Assembly: GCA_017504165.1 (NCBI GenBank) | Contig: JAFVRR010000010.1 | Coordinates: 62,001 to 126,000 of the forward strand | Direction of reading: 5' to 3' | Source of the DNA: Clostridia bacterium | Lineage (GTDB): Bacteria > Bacillota > Clostridia > Christensenellales > Borkfalkiaceae | Length of the DNA: 64,000 nt | Shown: positions 42,021 to 51,228 of the stretch, piece after piece | Layout: every line of letters starts with the position of its first letter | Numbering within the stretch: position 1 is the first letter of the stretch | Notes under the pieces: model-generated | Seen by the model: the letters and a program-made list of their open reading frames with translations, nothing else | Databases searched by the model: none | Told to the model about the DNA's origin: nothing | Translations under genes and position numbers: made by a program

Positions 42021-43655
42021 ATGGACAAGAAAATTAATATGAGCGTTATGCTCGACTGTTCGCGCAATGCTGTTTTTCAACCAGAGCAAGTTAAAAAGTT
42101 TATAGACTATATAGCAAAAATGGGCTATACCGGTCTTTTACTTTATACTGAAGACACTTACGAAATTGAAGGCGAGCCATATTTTGGGCATATGCGTGGT
42201 AGATACACGAAAGAAGAACTTAAAGATATCGACGCTTACGCAAAATCTAAAGGCGTTGAACTTATTCCTTGTATTCAAATGCTCGGCCACCTTGGAAGAA
42301 TTCTTCGTTGGACCGAATACCATAAAATTATGGACACTAGGGATATTATATTGGTAGGCGACGATAAAACTTACGAACTTATCGATAAAATGTTTAAAAC
42401 TGCGTCCGAATGCTTTACTTCACGCAAGATGAATATCGGTCTTGACGAGGCGCACGGTTTAGGCAGTGGTGGATATAAGGCGAGGAATGGTATCGTCAAG
42501 GCGTCTGATATTATGACTTATCACTTAAACCGCATTATCAAAATTGCTGAAAAGTACGGTTTTAATTTAACGATGTGGTCGGACATGTTCTTTAAATTTG
42601 CCAACAAGGGTAAATATAACCCGGATGGTATCGATTTAGATTTATTTAAGCAAGCAACTGAAAATCTTCCTAAAACTATTACTCCTTGCTATTGGGATTA
42701 CTATACTCAAGACATCAATCATTACGACAAGATGTTTAAACTTCATAACGAATATATGAACAATCCTGCGTTCGCGGGTGGCGCAATTACTTGGATGGGC
42801 TACGCGCCTAACAACACTTTCTCTATTGATACTGCTAAAATCGCAATGGAAAGCGTAGTTAAAAACGATATTAGAGAAGTTTTAGTTACTTTATGGGGTG
42901 ATTCGGGTGGAGTTTGTTCTTTCTATTCCGTTTTACCATCTCTTTTCGCGTATATTGAATTTTCTAGAAACAATTTCGATATGGAAAATATCAAGGCTAA
43001 ATTTAACGAGCAATTCGGTTTGGATTGGGACGATTTTATGACGCTTGACAAACCCGAATACGTTCAAAAGTCGGATATGGGTCTTGTAAACCCTGCTCGT
43101 TATATGGTATATAACGAATTCTTTGCAGGTACTTGGGACTGTACCGTTGCCGGTGGCGAAGGCGCTAAGTACGAGCAAATTGCTAAAGAGTTAAAACCGC
43201 TTATTAAAAAGAATAAAGAATTCGGATATATTTTTGAAATGGAATACAATCTTTGCAAAATGCTTGCCGTTAAATACGAACTTGGCGTTAAAACTCGTGA
43301 GGCGTATAGAAACGGGGATAAAGAAACTCTTAAAAAACTTGCTAATAACGAGTATAAGAAACTTCCTAAACTTATTGAAACTTTTGCCGATAGCGTTGAT
43401 AAACTTTGGCATATTGAAAATAAGACTGCGGGCGCTGAAATTGAAGATCTTCGTCTTGGCGGTTTAGCAAGGCGTGCTAAACATTGCCGTGAACTTCTTT
43501 TAGAACACGTTAAAACGGGTAAAGAAATTGCCGAACTTAAAGATCCAATGCTCGATTTCTATACAGATGGCGTAAAAGGTCACAGACAACCTATCCATTG
43601 TTGCGAATACGATTTAGATTTTAGTGTTAACGTGTTAATGCACGGCCGTCAATAA
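42021..43655 (+). CDS. Glycoside hydrolase family 20-like beta-N-acetylhexosaminidase
   Basis: This 544-residue, leaderless (cytoplasmic) enzyme has a TIM barrel in its first 330 residues. MNIGLDEAHGLG contains D142-E143, the Asp-Glu pair in which Glu is the acid/base and Asp assists the substrate acetamido group. Other GH20 features include GYTGLLLYTED and IPCIQMLGHLGRILRW and a C-terminal helical domain (about 400-530). Family members act on chitobiose, glycosphingolipid or mucin sugars. It has no adjacent transporter. AAAAGGTACG is a modest ribosome site. Confidence 0.82.
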   Translation: MDKKINMSVMLDCSRNAVFQPEQVKKFIDYIAKMGYTGLLLYTEDTYEIEGEPYFGHMRGRYTKEELKDIDAYAKSKGVELIPCIQMLGHLGRILRWTEYHKIMDTRDIILVGDDKTYELIDKMFKTASECFTSRKMNIGLDEAHGLGSGGYKARNGIVKASDIMTYHLNRIIKIAEKYGFNLTMWSDMFFKFANKGKYNPDGIDLDLFKQATENLPKTITPCYWDYYTQDINHYDKMFKLHNEYMNNPAFAGGAITWMGYAPNNTFSIDTAKIAMESVVKNDIREVLVTLWGDSGGVCSFYSVLPSLFAYIEFSRNNFDMENIKAKFNEQFGLDWDDFMTLDKPEYVQKSDMGLVNPARYMVYNEFFAGTWDCTVAGGEGAKYEQIAKELKPLIKKNKEFGYIFEMEYNLCKMLAVKYELGVKTREAYRNGDKETLKKLANNEYKKLPKLIETFADSVDKLWHIENKTAGAEIEDLRLGGLARRAKHCRELLLEHVKTGKEIAELKDPMLDFYTDGVKGHRQPIHCCEYDLDFSVNVLMHGRQ

Positions 43656-44110
43656 TTTAAAGCCCTATTTGCGTCGCATTTCGTCGTTTAAAAGCGTATA
43701 AGCGTCGCAATACTGCGTTTCTATGATTTTTCACGACCACAATGACCGCAAAGGTCAATTGTGTCCGTTCAAAATCAAGAGCCTTGTCTTGCTTGCTTCT
43801 ACACCTTTAAAAAGTGCTTTAAATAAACAAATATAAAATTTAGCAAGGTTAATCTCATCCCAAAATCTTCGCGAGCCTAGAAATACTAGCAACTAGTGCT
43901 TTAAATAATCGCATAAATGGCCCCTTTGTGTAAAGGGGGCTCCGCAAAGCGGTGGGGGATTGAAAATACTTGTCATTCTGAGTGTCGACCCGCAACGATG
44001 GGCTATCGAAGAATCCAAATTTTTATTTAGAATAAATAAAACTTTTAAATAATATAATAAAAAGTGTTGGTTTTTGCCAGCGCTTTTTACTTTGTTTAAT
44101 AAAATTAAAC
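43656..44110. repeat. Intergenic region with interspersed repeat motifs
   Basis: No gene is seen between the GH20-like gene and degV. At 43921-43962 is the hairpin-rich stretch CCCCTTTGTGTAAAGGGGG followed by CTCCGCAAAGCGGTGGGGG. At 43968-44018 is TGTCATTCTGAGTGTCGAC continuing to GAAGAATCC. Both resemble short families scattered between genes in many low-GC gut genomes. Other parts carry CGTCGCAA-type short repeats. Confidence 0.55.
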
Positions 44111-44112
44111 AG

Positions 44113-44141
44113 TTGACAAAAATTATTAGCAATGATAAAAT
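44113..44141 (+). promoter_or_regulatory. Promoter of degV/OGG1-like operon
   Basis: TTGACA (44113-44118), 17 bases, TAAAAT (44136-44141). Confidence 0.75.
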
Positions 44142-44174
44142 AAATAAAAAACGACCATAGAGGTATTTATATTT

Positions 44175-45020
44175 ATGAAAATAGCAATAACTTCAGATAG
44201 CACTTTAGACTTATCTAAAGAACTTTTAGAAAAATACGACATTACGGTATTACCACTTAATCTTTTACTTGGTGATGACGAGTATAAAGACGGCGATATT
44301 TCTAACGAAGAAATTTTCAATTTCGTTGATAAAACGGGTGTTTTACCAAAAACAAGCGCTGCTAACGAGGCGGACTTTGAAGAATTTTTCTCAGAAGTTT
44401 TAAAAAAATACGATAGAATTATCCACTTTGATATTTCATCTGAAATGTCAACTACTTACGCTAGCGCTGTAAAGGCGTCAAGAAGTTTTGACGGCAAGGT
44501 AGAAGTTATCGATAGTAAAACTTTATCAACTGGTATTGCACTTTTAGCAATTTACGCTAGAAATCTTACAAAAACTGAAAAGAATATTAAAGTTATTGCC
44601 GATAAGGTAAGAGCAAGAGTTGATAAAGTACAAGTAAGTTTCGTTGTTGATAGGCTCGATTATCTCCACAAAGGTGGCAGATGCTCAAGCGTAGCCCTTC
44701 TCGGCGCAAACATTTTAAAAATCCGTCCGCAAATTATCGTTAAAGACGGTAAGATGGGCAGTTATAAAAAATACCGTGGCGCAATGCCTTCGGTTGTAAC
44801 TAAATACTGTAAAGACGTGCTTGACGAATTCCATAATCCAGATAAGTCGATTATTTTTATTACTTGTAGTTCCGATAGCCCTGAACTTTACAAAGCCGCG
44901 CACGACGTCGTTGATTCTTACGGTTTTGAAAACGTTTACGAAACTAAAGCGGGTTGTATCGTATCTAGCCACTGTGGTCCAAGCACTATTGGTATTTTGT
45001 ATATTAACGACGCGGAATAA
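44175..45020 (+). CDS. DegV-family fatty acid-binding protein
   Basis: This 281-residue protein has the DegV start IAITSDSTLDLSKELLEKYD and the conserved IHFDISSEMSTTYASA near 88-103 that contacts the fatty acid carboxylate. RLDYLHKGGRCSS near 157-169 is also canonical. DegV (FakB) proteins bind acyl chains for the FakA kinase, which phosphorylates exogenous fatty acids; no fakA is in the window. The glycosylase gene follows 5 bases later. Confidence 0.92.
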   Translation: MKIAITSDSTLDLSKELLEKYDITVLPLNLLLGDDEYKDGDISNEEIFNFVDKTGVLPKTSAANEADFEEFFSEVLKKYDRIIHFDISSEMSTTYASAVKASRSFDGKVEVIDSKTLSTGIALLAIYARNLTKTEKNIKVIADKVRARVDKVQVSFVVDRLDYLHKGGRCSSVALLGANILKIRPQIIVKDGKMGSYKKYRGAMPSVVTKYCKDVLDEFHNPDKSIIFITCSSDSPELYKAAHDVVDSYGFENVYETKAGCIVSSHCGPSTIGILYINDAE

Positions 45021-45025
45021 TAAAA

Positions 45026-45853
45026 TTGCAAACTTTAAAAATTGAAAGTAAGTTCTTTAACCCTAAAGACACTTTAGAGTGTGGTCAAGTTTTTAGATTT
45101 AAGCCCTATCAAGACGGGTATTTAGTTTTTTCATTAGATAAATGTTGTTATCTTTATAAAAAAGATGGGTTTACCTATATAGAAAGTGACGACGTAAAAT
45201 ATTTTGAAAACTATTTTGACTTAAAAACCGACTATCAAAAAATTTACGATAACGTTAAAAGTTATAACGTGGAATTTTTGACAAACGCTTTAGAGTTTGG
45301 TAAGGGAATAAGAATTTTAAAACAAGATTTAGTTGAAACCGCCTTTTCTTTTATAATCTCGCAAAACAACAATATTAAAAGAATACAGTCTTCAATAGAA
45401 AAACTTTGCGAGGCGCTTGGTGAGAAAAGGTCGTTTAAGGGCGAAACCTACTACGCTTTTCCTAAAGTTGAAAAACTAGCCGAAAAAGACGTTTTGTTTT
45501 TTAGGGAACTAGGGCTAGGGTATCGTGACGCTTATATTTTAGAATTTGCCCAAAAATTAAACGGCGGATTAGATTTAAACTCTTTTAAAAGTTTAGACAC
45601 CCCGTCTTTAGAAAAAGAATTAATAGGTATTTACGGAATAGGCAAGAAAGTTGCGGACTGTATTTTGCTTTTTGCATATAATAGAAGTGACGCCTTTCCC
45701 GTTGATACTTGGATAGAGAAAGTTTACCGCGAAAATTTAGGCGGTTTAGAAAAAGACAGAAGTAAAATCTCTTTAGAACTTCAAGAAAGGTTTAAAAACC
45801 TATCGGGATACGTGCAACAGTACGTGTTTTACTTTAAGCGTGGCGTCGTTTAA
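45026..45853 (+). CDS. 8-oxoguanine DNA glycosylase (OGG1 type, HhH-GPD)
   Basis: This 275-residue base-excision enzyme has a beta N-domain (ECGQVFRFKPYQDGYLVF near 13-30). The helix-hairpin-helix is IGIYGIGKKVADC, with catalytic K208 and, 19 residues on, D227 in PVDTW, the same spacing as human OGG1 K249/D268. It removes 8-oxoguanine and nicks the strand. The TTG start at 45026 is taken because the previous gene ends just before it and the OGG1 beginning follows; its ribosome site is weak. It is an operon mate of degV. Confidence 0.9.
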   Translation: MQTLKIESKFFNPKDTLECGQVFRFKPYQDGYLVFSLDKCCYLYKKDGFTYIESDDVKYFENYFDLKTDYQKIYDNVKSYNVEFLTNALEFGKGIRILKQDLVETAFSFIISQNNNIKRIQSSIEKLCEALGEKRSFKGETYYAFPKVEKLAEKDVLFFRELGLGYRDAYILEFAQKLNGGLDLNSFKSLDTPSLEKELIGIYGIGKKVADCILLFAYNRSDAFPVDTWIEKVYRENLGGLEKDRSKISLELQERFKNLSGYVQQYVFYFKRGVV

Positions 45854-46341
45854 GGTGCGTTTAGGGTGGTTTTCTGATTTGTCCTATCTATATATAATAT
45901 ATATACGTCCAAATTGCGTTCCAAAATTTGGTTGATTTGGAATATTTTACCCCAGGAAGGCCTTAAAAGGGCTATTTTTGGTGTTTTTTGATTTTGTATT
46001 AAAAAATTTTTATAAAAATGCTTGACATATTAAAAAATATTTTATATAATTTTGATACTAGTATGTAATTATGGCTGAAACTATGGCTATAAGCACAAAT
46101 TTAATGGAAAAGGAGAGTTAAAATTCGGGCATTGTAGGTTAATTTAGGCAGTGTTTGAAGGGCAAAAACGTAATTTTCGATTGTCATACGTTAATGTTCG
46201 GTAAAACATGGTGTTCATTTTTTATTTTATATTGTAATTTACCCCACCTCTGGCTTGCAGTATTCCGTTAGCTGTCAAGTCGAACAAAAAGAAATCAAAA
46301 AATTGTTTTATTAAATTATTTTTAAGGAGAAAACAAACATT
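45854..46341 (+). promoter_or_regulatory. Strong promoter and long leader of the Cys-rich lipoprotein gene
   Basis: TTGACA (46022-46027), 17 bases and TATAAT (46045-46050) form a consensus promoter. The leader to ATG 46342 is about 285 bases. It contains a possible 16-codon leader peptide (46071-46121) ending at GAGAGTTAA. AAGGAG directly precedes the true start. The sequence before the promoter holds an AT-rich inverted stretch near 45895-45910 and no gene. I recognise no known riboswitch. Confidence 0.6.
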
Positions 46342-49104
46342 ATGAAAACTAACAAATCATTATTGGTTAAGTTTTTAACAGTTCTTTGTGCTCTTTGCTT
46401 CTCATTAAGTCTCGTTTTCGGACTTGTTGGTTGTGGTGAAGACGTTAAAAGCATTGTAAAGACTGAAATCAAAAATGGCGAACTTATTGTTACATATTCA
46501 GACAACACTACCGAAAACCTCGGTAAAGTTGTTGGTGAAGATGGTAAAGATGGTCAAGACGGTGAAGATGGTAAAGACGGTGCACAAGGCGGTACTTTAA
46601 AGGCTGATTGTACACACGTATTTGCTACTAACGTTTATAAATTTGCTACTTGTAAGCAAGAAGGCTTAAGCATTAAACTTTGCGTTAAATGTTTAGGTTA
46701 CGAACTTGAAAAAACACCAGTAGACCCTGACAACCACGGCGAATACAAATTAGTTAAAAACGGCGACGTTGTAGACCTTGTATTTGACGATTCTTGCGTT
46801 GTTGACGTTCAACAAGATCCATTTGAACTTGCTAACGGCGCTTGTCCAAAGCAAAAATGTACTCTTTGTAACGAAGATTTAAAACAACACGCAGATTTCG
46901 TTTGGGTTGTTGCAGACTCTAAGGTTAACGCTTGTGAAAACGAACACCTCGAAATCCACGCATGTCCTGATTGTAAGGCAGTTGCTGACGATACAAGAGT
47001 TGCTCCAGCTAAAGGTCACAACTACAATAAAGAAACTGCAGTTATCGCTAAAGTTGGCGCTGACTACAAAGTTACTTTAACTTGTGCTGATTGTAACGAA
47101 ACTACAACTCTTACTGCTGTATTTGTTTCTGAACAAGTTGCAAACTGCGGTCAAGGCGGTTTCAAACTTTATAAATACACATTCAACAACTTCGACTTCA
47201 TGGCTACAGTTCCTGCAGACAAGAACGAAACAGTTGAATTCAAAGTTGAAGAAACTGGTAAGACAAACGCTCACAAGATTGGTGATTATGCTATTGCTCA
47301 AGGTGAAACTGTTGAATTCATTCCTGGCTATAAAGCACTTATCGACGCTGGTAAGATTTTATGGTCTGAAGGTCAACCAGGTGCATGTAACGAACATAAA
47401 GTAGCAGGCTTCTTCTGTGAACTTTGCTCTACAGCTGAAAAACAAGTACTTATCACGTTCAACCTTTCTGGCGAACACGTATTTACTGCAGTTCAACCTG
47501 CTGATTGTGTAACTGATGGTTACTATGATTGTGATAACTGTACTTACACTTATAAAGCAGACGAATTATTAGCTAAAGGTCATAATTACACTTACGTTCC
47601 TGATTCTATCAACGTTGCTGCTAAGACTATTAAAGTTAAATGTTCTTGCGGTAGTGAAATTACTGCTAACCTTGATAACGGTACAGTATACACTGCTCAA
47701 AACTGCAAAGATAAATCTAAAACTACTTACAAGACTGTTGGTTTAACTAACGGTTTACCAACTGGTCATAAGAACCTTAAAGACGTTGTAATTTCTGTTG
47801 TAGTAGAAGCTACTGAACAAAAAGCTCATACTCTTGCAGAAGGTTACAAATATAAACAAGGTGAAACAGTTGATTACCTTCCAGCATTCGACGCTCTTGT
47901 AGACGCTGGTAAACTCTTATGGACTGAAGGCGAACCAGGTGCATGTAACCAACATAAAGCTGCAGGCTTCTTCTGTACTGAATGTAACAACCTTGTAACA
48001 ATCAACCTTTCTGGTAAACACGACTTCACTGGTAACGATGAAGTTAAAGCTACTGTTGATTGCGTAAACAGAGTTGCAAACACTACAAAATGTAATTCTT
48101 GCAACGGTGACATTGTTACATCTTACACAGGTGCTAAGGGTCACGAATTAGTTGCTGATACTACTGATTGGAATGCATTTATGGCAGATCCTGCAAACAA
48201 CAAGACTGTAACGTTTGCTTGCACATGTGGTTTCTCTACTGATTTAACTGCTGTTGTTGCAACTAGAGTTGAAAACAATCAATGTGTTCAAACTAACGTA
48301 ACAGTTTATACATTCACTTACAACTACACAATTAAAGATGCTGCAAACGACGACGTTGCTAAATCATTCGTAGTTGTTGAAGAATTCGGCGTATCTACTG
48401 GTAAACACTCTATCGGTGGTCTTAAGTTCACTCAAGGTGAAACTGTTGAATACAATGATGATATCGATGCTCTTGTAGACGCTGGTAAGATCTTATGGAC
48501 TGAAGGCGAACCAGGTGCATGTAACGTTCATAAGACTGCAGGCTTCTTCTGTGAAGTATGCTCTACAGCTGAAAAACAAGTACTCATCACTATCCAACTT
48601 TCTGGTGAACACGACATCGCTAACTCAGTTCTCAACGAAACTAAATACGCTCCTGACTGTGTAAACGACGGTTGGTCATTCAAAGAATGTGCTACTTGTC
48701 ATACAGAAGTTAAGATTGCTGATTTACCTGCAATCGATCACGAAATCGAATACGTTGCTACTGGTTACAGTGCAGTTGATAACGCAAACATCGTTCCAGG
48801 CAAAGCAATTGGTACATGTACACGTCCTACTTGCGGTATGACTGTAGAAGTTGAAGGTGAAGTTCTTGCTGGTTCATTAGTTGAATCTAACTGTATGAAT
48901 GCTGGTACTGTAACGTTCACTTACGTTGACGATAACGGCGTTAAAGTATGTGATGACGTAGTAGTAACAATTCCAAAAGTTGCTCAACACGTTGCACACA
49001 CTACTGGTACACCAATTGAAATCGAAATCGATACAAACGGTGACGGCGTTAAAGAAAAATTCTACTTCTGTACTGGCTGTAACGGTTATGTTAAAATTGC
49101 ATAA
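46342..49104 (+). CDS. Surface lipoprotein with three Cys/His-rich repeats
   Basis: This 920-residue protein has a lipoprotein signal ending LVGCGED (Cys31 or so). A short collagen-like stretch follows (GEDGKDGQDGEDGKDG, about 67-86). The rest is built from repeats: the block D-A-G-K-I/L-L-W-T/S-E-G-E/Q-P-G-A-C-N-x-H-K-x-A-G-F-F-C occurs at about 331, 517 and 709, and dozens of CxxC pairs plus H residues (CPDC, CNSC, CATC) recur, which suggests bound metal or disulfide ribbons. There is no sortase signal. Codon choice is highly uniform and favours expression. It is likely a very abundant cell-surface protein; role unknown. Confidence 0.8.
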   Translation: MKTNKSLLVKFLTVLCALCFSLSLVFGLVGCGEDVKSIVKTEIKNGELIVTYSDNTTENLGKVVGEDGKDGQDGEDGKDGAQGGTLKADCTHVFATNVYKFATCKQEGLSIKLCVKCLGYELEKTPVDPDNHGEYKLVKNGDVVDLVFDDSCVVDVQQDPFELANGACPKQKCTLCNEDLKQHADFVWVVADSKVNACENEHLEIHACPDCKAVADDTRVAPAKGHNYNKETAVIAKVGADYKVTLTCADCNETTTLTAVFVSEQVANCGQGGFKLYKYTFNNFDFMATVPADKNETVEFKVEETGKTNAHKIGDYAIAQGETVEFIPGYKALIDAGKILWSEGQPGACNEHKVAGFFCELCSTAEKQVLITFNLSGEHVFTAVQPADCVTDGYYDCDNCTYTYKADELLAKGHNYTYVPDSINVAAKTIKVKCSCGSEITANLDNGTVYTAQNCKDKSKTTYKTVGLTNGLPTGHKNLKDVVISVVVEATEQKAHTLAEGYKYKQGETVDYLPAFDALVDAGKLLWTEGEPGACNQHKAAGFFCTECNNLVTINLSGKHDFTGNDEVKATVDCVNRVANTTKCNSCNGDIVTSYTGAKGHELVADTTDWNAFMADPANNKTVTFACTCGFSTDLTAVVATRVENNQCVQTNVTVYTFTYNYTIKDAANDDVAKSFVVVEEFGVSTGKHSIGGLKFTQGETVEYNDDIDALVDAGKILWTEGEPGACNVHKTAGFFCEVCSTAEKQVLITIQLSGEHDIANSVLNETKYAPDCVNDGWSFKECATCHTEVKIADLPAIDHEIEYVATGYSAVDNANIVPGKAIGTCTRPTCGMTVEVEGEVLAGSLVESNCMNAGTVTFTYVDDNGVKVCDDVVVTIPKVAQHVAHTTGTPIEIEIDTNGDGVKEKFYFCTGCNGYVKIA

Positions 49105-49182
49105 TCTTAAAGCAACTAATACAAAATTATATTCTGCGGAGTTAGCAGTTAACTAACTTAGGTGGTTAATAAATAGCGGAAT

Positions 49183-49222
49183 TGAACGCTCGGCTTTATG
49201 CCGAGCGTTCTTATATTTGTTT
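49183..49222 (+). terminator. Terminator of the Cys-rich lipoprotein gene
   Basis: AACGCTCGGC pairs with GCCGAGCGTT, loop TTTAT, then CTTATATTTG. Confidence 0.82.
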
Positions 49223-49258
49223 TAAAATATTATAGAGAACTAAATTTAAAACTAAAAA

Positions 49259-49294
49259 TAAAAGCGATTGCAATTTGCAATCGCTTTTTTATAA
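49259..49294. terminator. Bidirectional terminator upstream of the convergent HAD gene
   Basis: AAAAGCGATTGCAA pairs with TTGCAATCGCTTTT, with T-runs on both sides. Confidence 0.85.
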
Positions 49295-49300
49295 GTTATA

Positions 49301-49990
49301 TTATTTTAAAATTAAATCTGGTATTTCTTCTAAACGGTTTACTATATAAGTTATTTTATTGCCGTAAGGGTTTTCTTCACCTTTAACGTTAACCCAAAGG
49401 GTATCAATGCCGTAATCAATTCCGCCTTTAATATCACTTGTTAAACTATCGCCTATAATAATAGTTTCCTTAGTGAAATCCACGCCTGCTTTAATCGATG
49501 CTTGTTTAAAAAATTCTACGCTAGGTTTTTGCGCGCCTAATTCTTCAGATATAAATAAGCCGGACACGTAATTCATAAACTCTTGGTCTGAAAGTCTATT
49601 ATATTGAACTTTAGCAAGTCCGTTAGTTGCAATATAAAGTTTTAAACCGCTATCATATAAAATTTTAACAAGTTCATTTGCAAACGGCATTAACTTTTTA
49701 CCTTTTGATAAATTTTCGGCGTAAGATTTATTAAAAGCAATAGGGTCACTAGTAACGTTGCAATATGCAAAATAGTCTTTATGTCTATTAACTATAATTT
49801 GGTCTTTAGTGTATTCTCCACGCTCTAAGCGTTTCCACCAATCATCGTTAATTTTGTGATATGCGGAATACAATTCGTCATTCCAAGGAATATTAAACTC
49901 TTTACAAGTTAATTCGTGCGCGTGTTTTTCAGCATAACCGAAATCTAATAAAGTGTTATCAACGTCAATTAAACAATATTTGTACTTCAT
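49301..49990 (-). CDS. HAD-family hydrolase, YjjG-type pyrimidine nucleotidase
   Basis: This 229-residue HAD phosphatase has motif I DVDNTLLDFG (D10, D12), motif II ATNG near 117-120, the motif III Lys in KPSVEFFKQA, and motif IV IIIGDSLTSDIKGG (GDSLTSD). The C1-type cap and IDTLWVN ending are typical of YjjG, which dephosphorylates nucleotides including non-canonical pyrimidines. It is the last gene of the minus-strand set, 30 bases from gerAC-like. Confidence 0.87.
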   Translation of the reverse strand: MKYKYCLIDVDNTLLDFGYAEKHAHELTCKEFNIPWNDELYSAYHKINDDWWKRLERGEYTKDQIIVNRHKDYFAYCNVTSDPIAFNKSYAENLSKGKKLMPFANELVKILYDSGLKLYIATNGLAKVQYNRLSDQEFMNYVSGLFISEELGAQKPSVEFFKQASIKAGVDFTKETIIIGDSLTSDIKGGIDYGIDTLWVNVKGEENPYGNKITYIVNRLEEIPDLILK

Positions 49991-50019
49991 ATAAATAGTA
50001 TACTATATTTTTTTAAGCA

Positions 50020-51228
50020 TTACAAATAATTTAAACAAGTAACGTTAATTTTATACTGTAAATCTTCAAGAGCGGTTAAATTTAACTTTTTATACTTAGA
50101 CGTATGATATTTATAAAGTTGGTTTTTTATCTCGAAAATATCAGAACCAGACTTTTTGCTTTTATCAATTACGTTAACTATATTGTTGGTAATAAAAGTT
50201 TCGGTTTTAAATTTCATATTATCGTTAAGTTTGCCAAGATTTGATACTATATCCATACTTTCAGTTGAATTCGCGTCGCTAACCCTTGCCCAAACCTTTA
50301 AATTTATATATAAAGTTGGTTTGTCATTTTCTATTTTTAAATCTACTTTTCTTGTTGATTTTAATATATCTATTAAATATTCGCCTAAAACGCCGTCGTT
50401 ATCAGTAGCGGTAATAGTAAAAAACGCCTCTTTAACCTTTTTATTGATAAGAGATAGACATAAAGTTTCATCGCTAGTAAGTTCGGTTACGTAATAGCCT
50501 TTATTATATAAATAGCAAGTACTTGCATCGTAAATAACAAGTTGTTGTTCGCCACCTTGCTTTTGAGCGCCGGTCTCGGGCTCGGTAGTAGTTGACGCGC
50601 TAACCGTTTTACCGCCTTCTCCGCTTTCGTCGGTAGGAATAGTTTTAACGTACGGCATATACCCAAAACTAGATTTAGAGTAGTAGTTAGTGCAAAAATC
50701 TTTTATAGATGCGGTATAAACTCTACTTGCGTTTTCGTAGTCTTTAACGAATATTTTAGATAGCGACAAACCCGAAATATTATCAAGTGGCGAAGAAGAT
50801 AAAAGCAATTCTTTTGCTTGACCCTTTACGGTGCAAACGATAGCCGAATCTTCAATTTTATAAGAGCGAATGAAAAATAGCAAAACGTCCATAACGTTTT
50901 CACTTTTTAAACTTTCGCCTAGTACTATTAAGTTGCAAAAACTTAGTTTAGGATACCAACCCGTTTTATCACTAATACTAGAAACCGCCTCGTATAAAGT
51001 TTTTCCGTTAGACGAGATTACCGCCTCTTTATTAGTGGTTTTAGTGCTTTCGCCGTCGGGAACGGCAATTTGTGAGGTTATTTCATAGCCGTTTTCCGTT
51101 TTATCAACGCCAAGCGTTACGATAAGAGCGGTTTTTTCAATGTTGATTAGCGTGTAATCTTGCGTAAAGTATATAATAAATAATCCAATAAATATTATTA
51201 CGTAAATTTTAGCCCGCTTGAAAACCAT
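50020..51228 (-). CDS. GerAC-type spore germination protein lacking the usual lipobox
   Basis: This 402-residue Ger(x)C-family protein begins with a membrane helix (about 7-22) and EKTALIVTLGVDKTENGYEITSQIAVP, the standard GerC core. YLLTNS-type C-terminal coils follow. In standard GerAC the helix ends in Leu-x-Gly-Cys-W-D; here the equivalent is FTQDYTLINIE with no Cys, so it is probably membrane-anchored by the uncleaved helix instead of lipid. It overlaps the permease by 20 bases. Together the three proteins make a germinant receptor of the spore inner membrane. Confidence 0.82.
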   Translation of the reverse strand: MVFKRAKIYVIIFIGLFIIYFTQDYTLINIEKTALIVTLGVDKTENGYEITSQIAVPDGESTKTTNKEAVISSNGKTLYEAVSSISDKTGWYPKLSFCNLIVLGESLKSENVMDVLLFFIRSYKIEDSAIVCTVKGQAKELLLSSSPLDNISGLSLSKIFVKDYENASRVYTASIKDFCTNYYSKSSFGYMPYVKTIPTDESGEGGKTVSASTTTEPETGAQKQGGEQQLVIYDASTCYLYNKGYYVTELTSDETLCLSLINKKVKEAFFTITATDNDGVLGEYLIDILKSTRKVDLKIENDKPTLYINLKVWARVSDANSTESMDIVSNLGKLNDNMKFKTETFITNNIVNVIDKSKKSGSDIFEIKNQLYKYHTSKYKKLNLTALEDLQYKINVTCLNYL

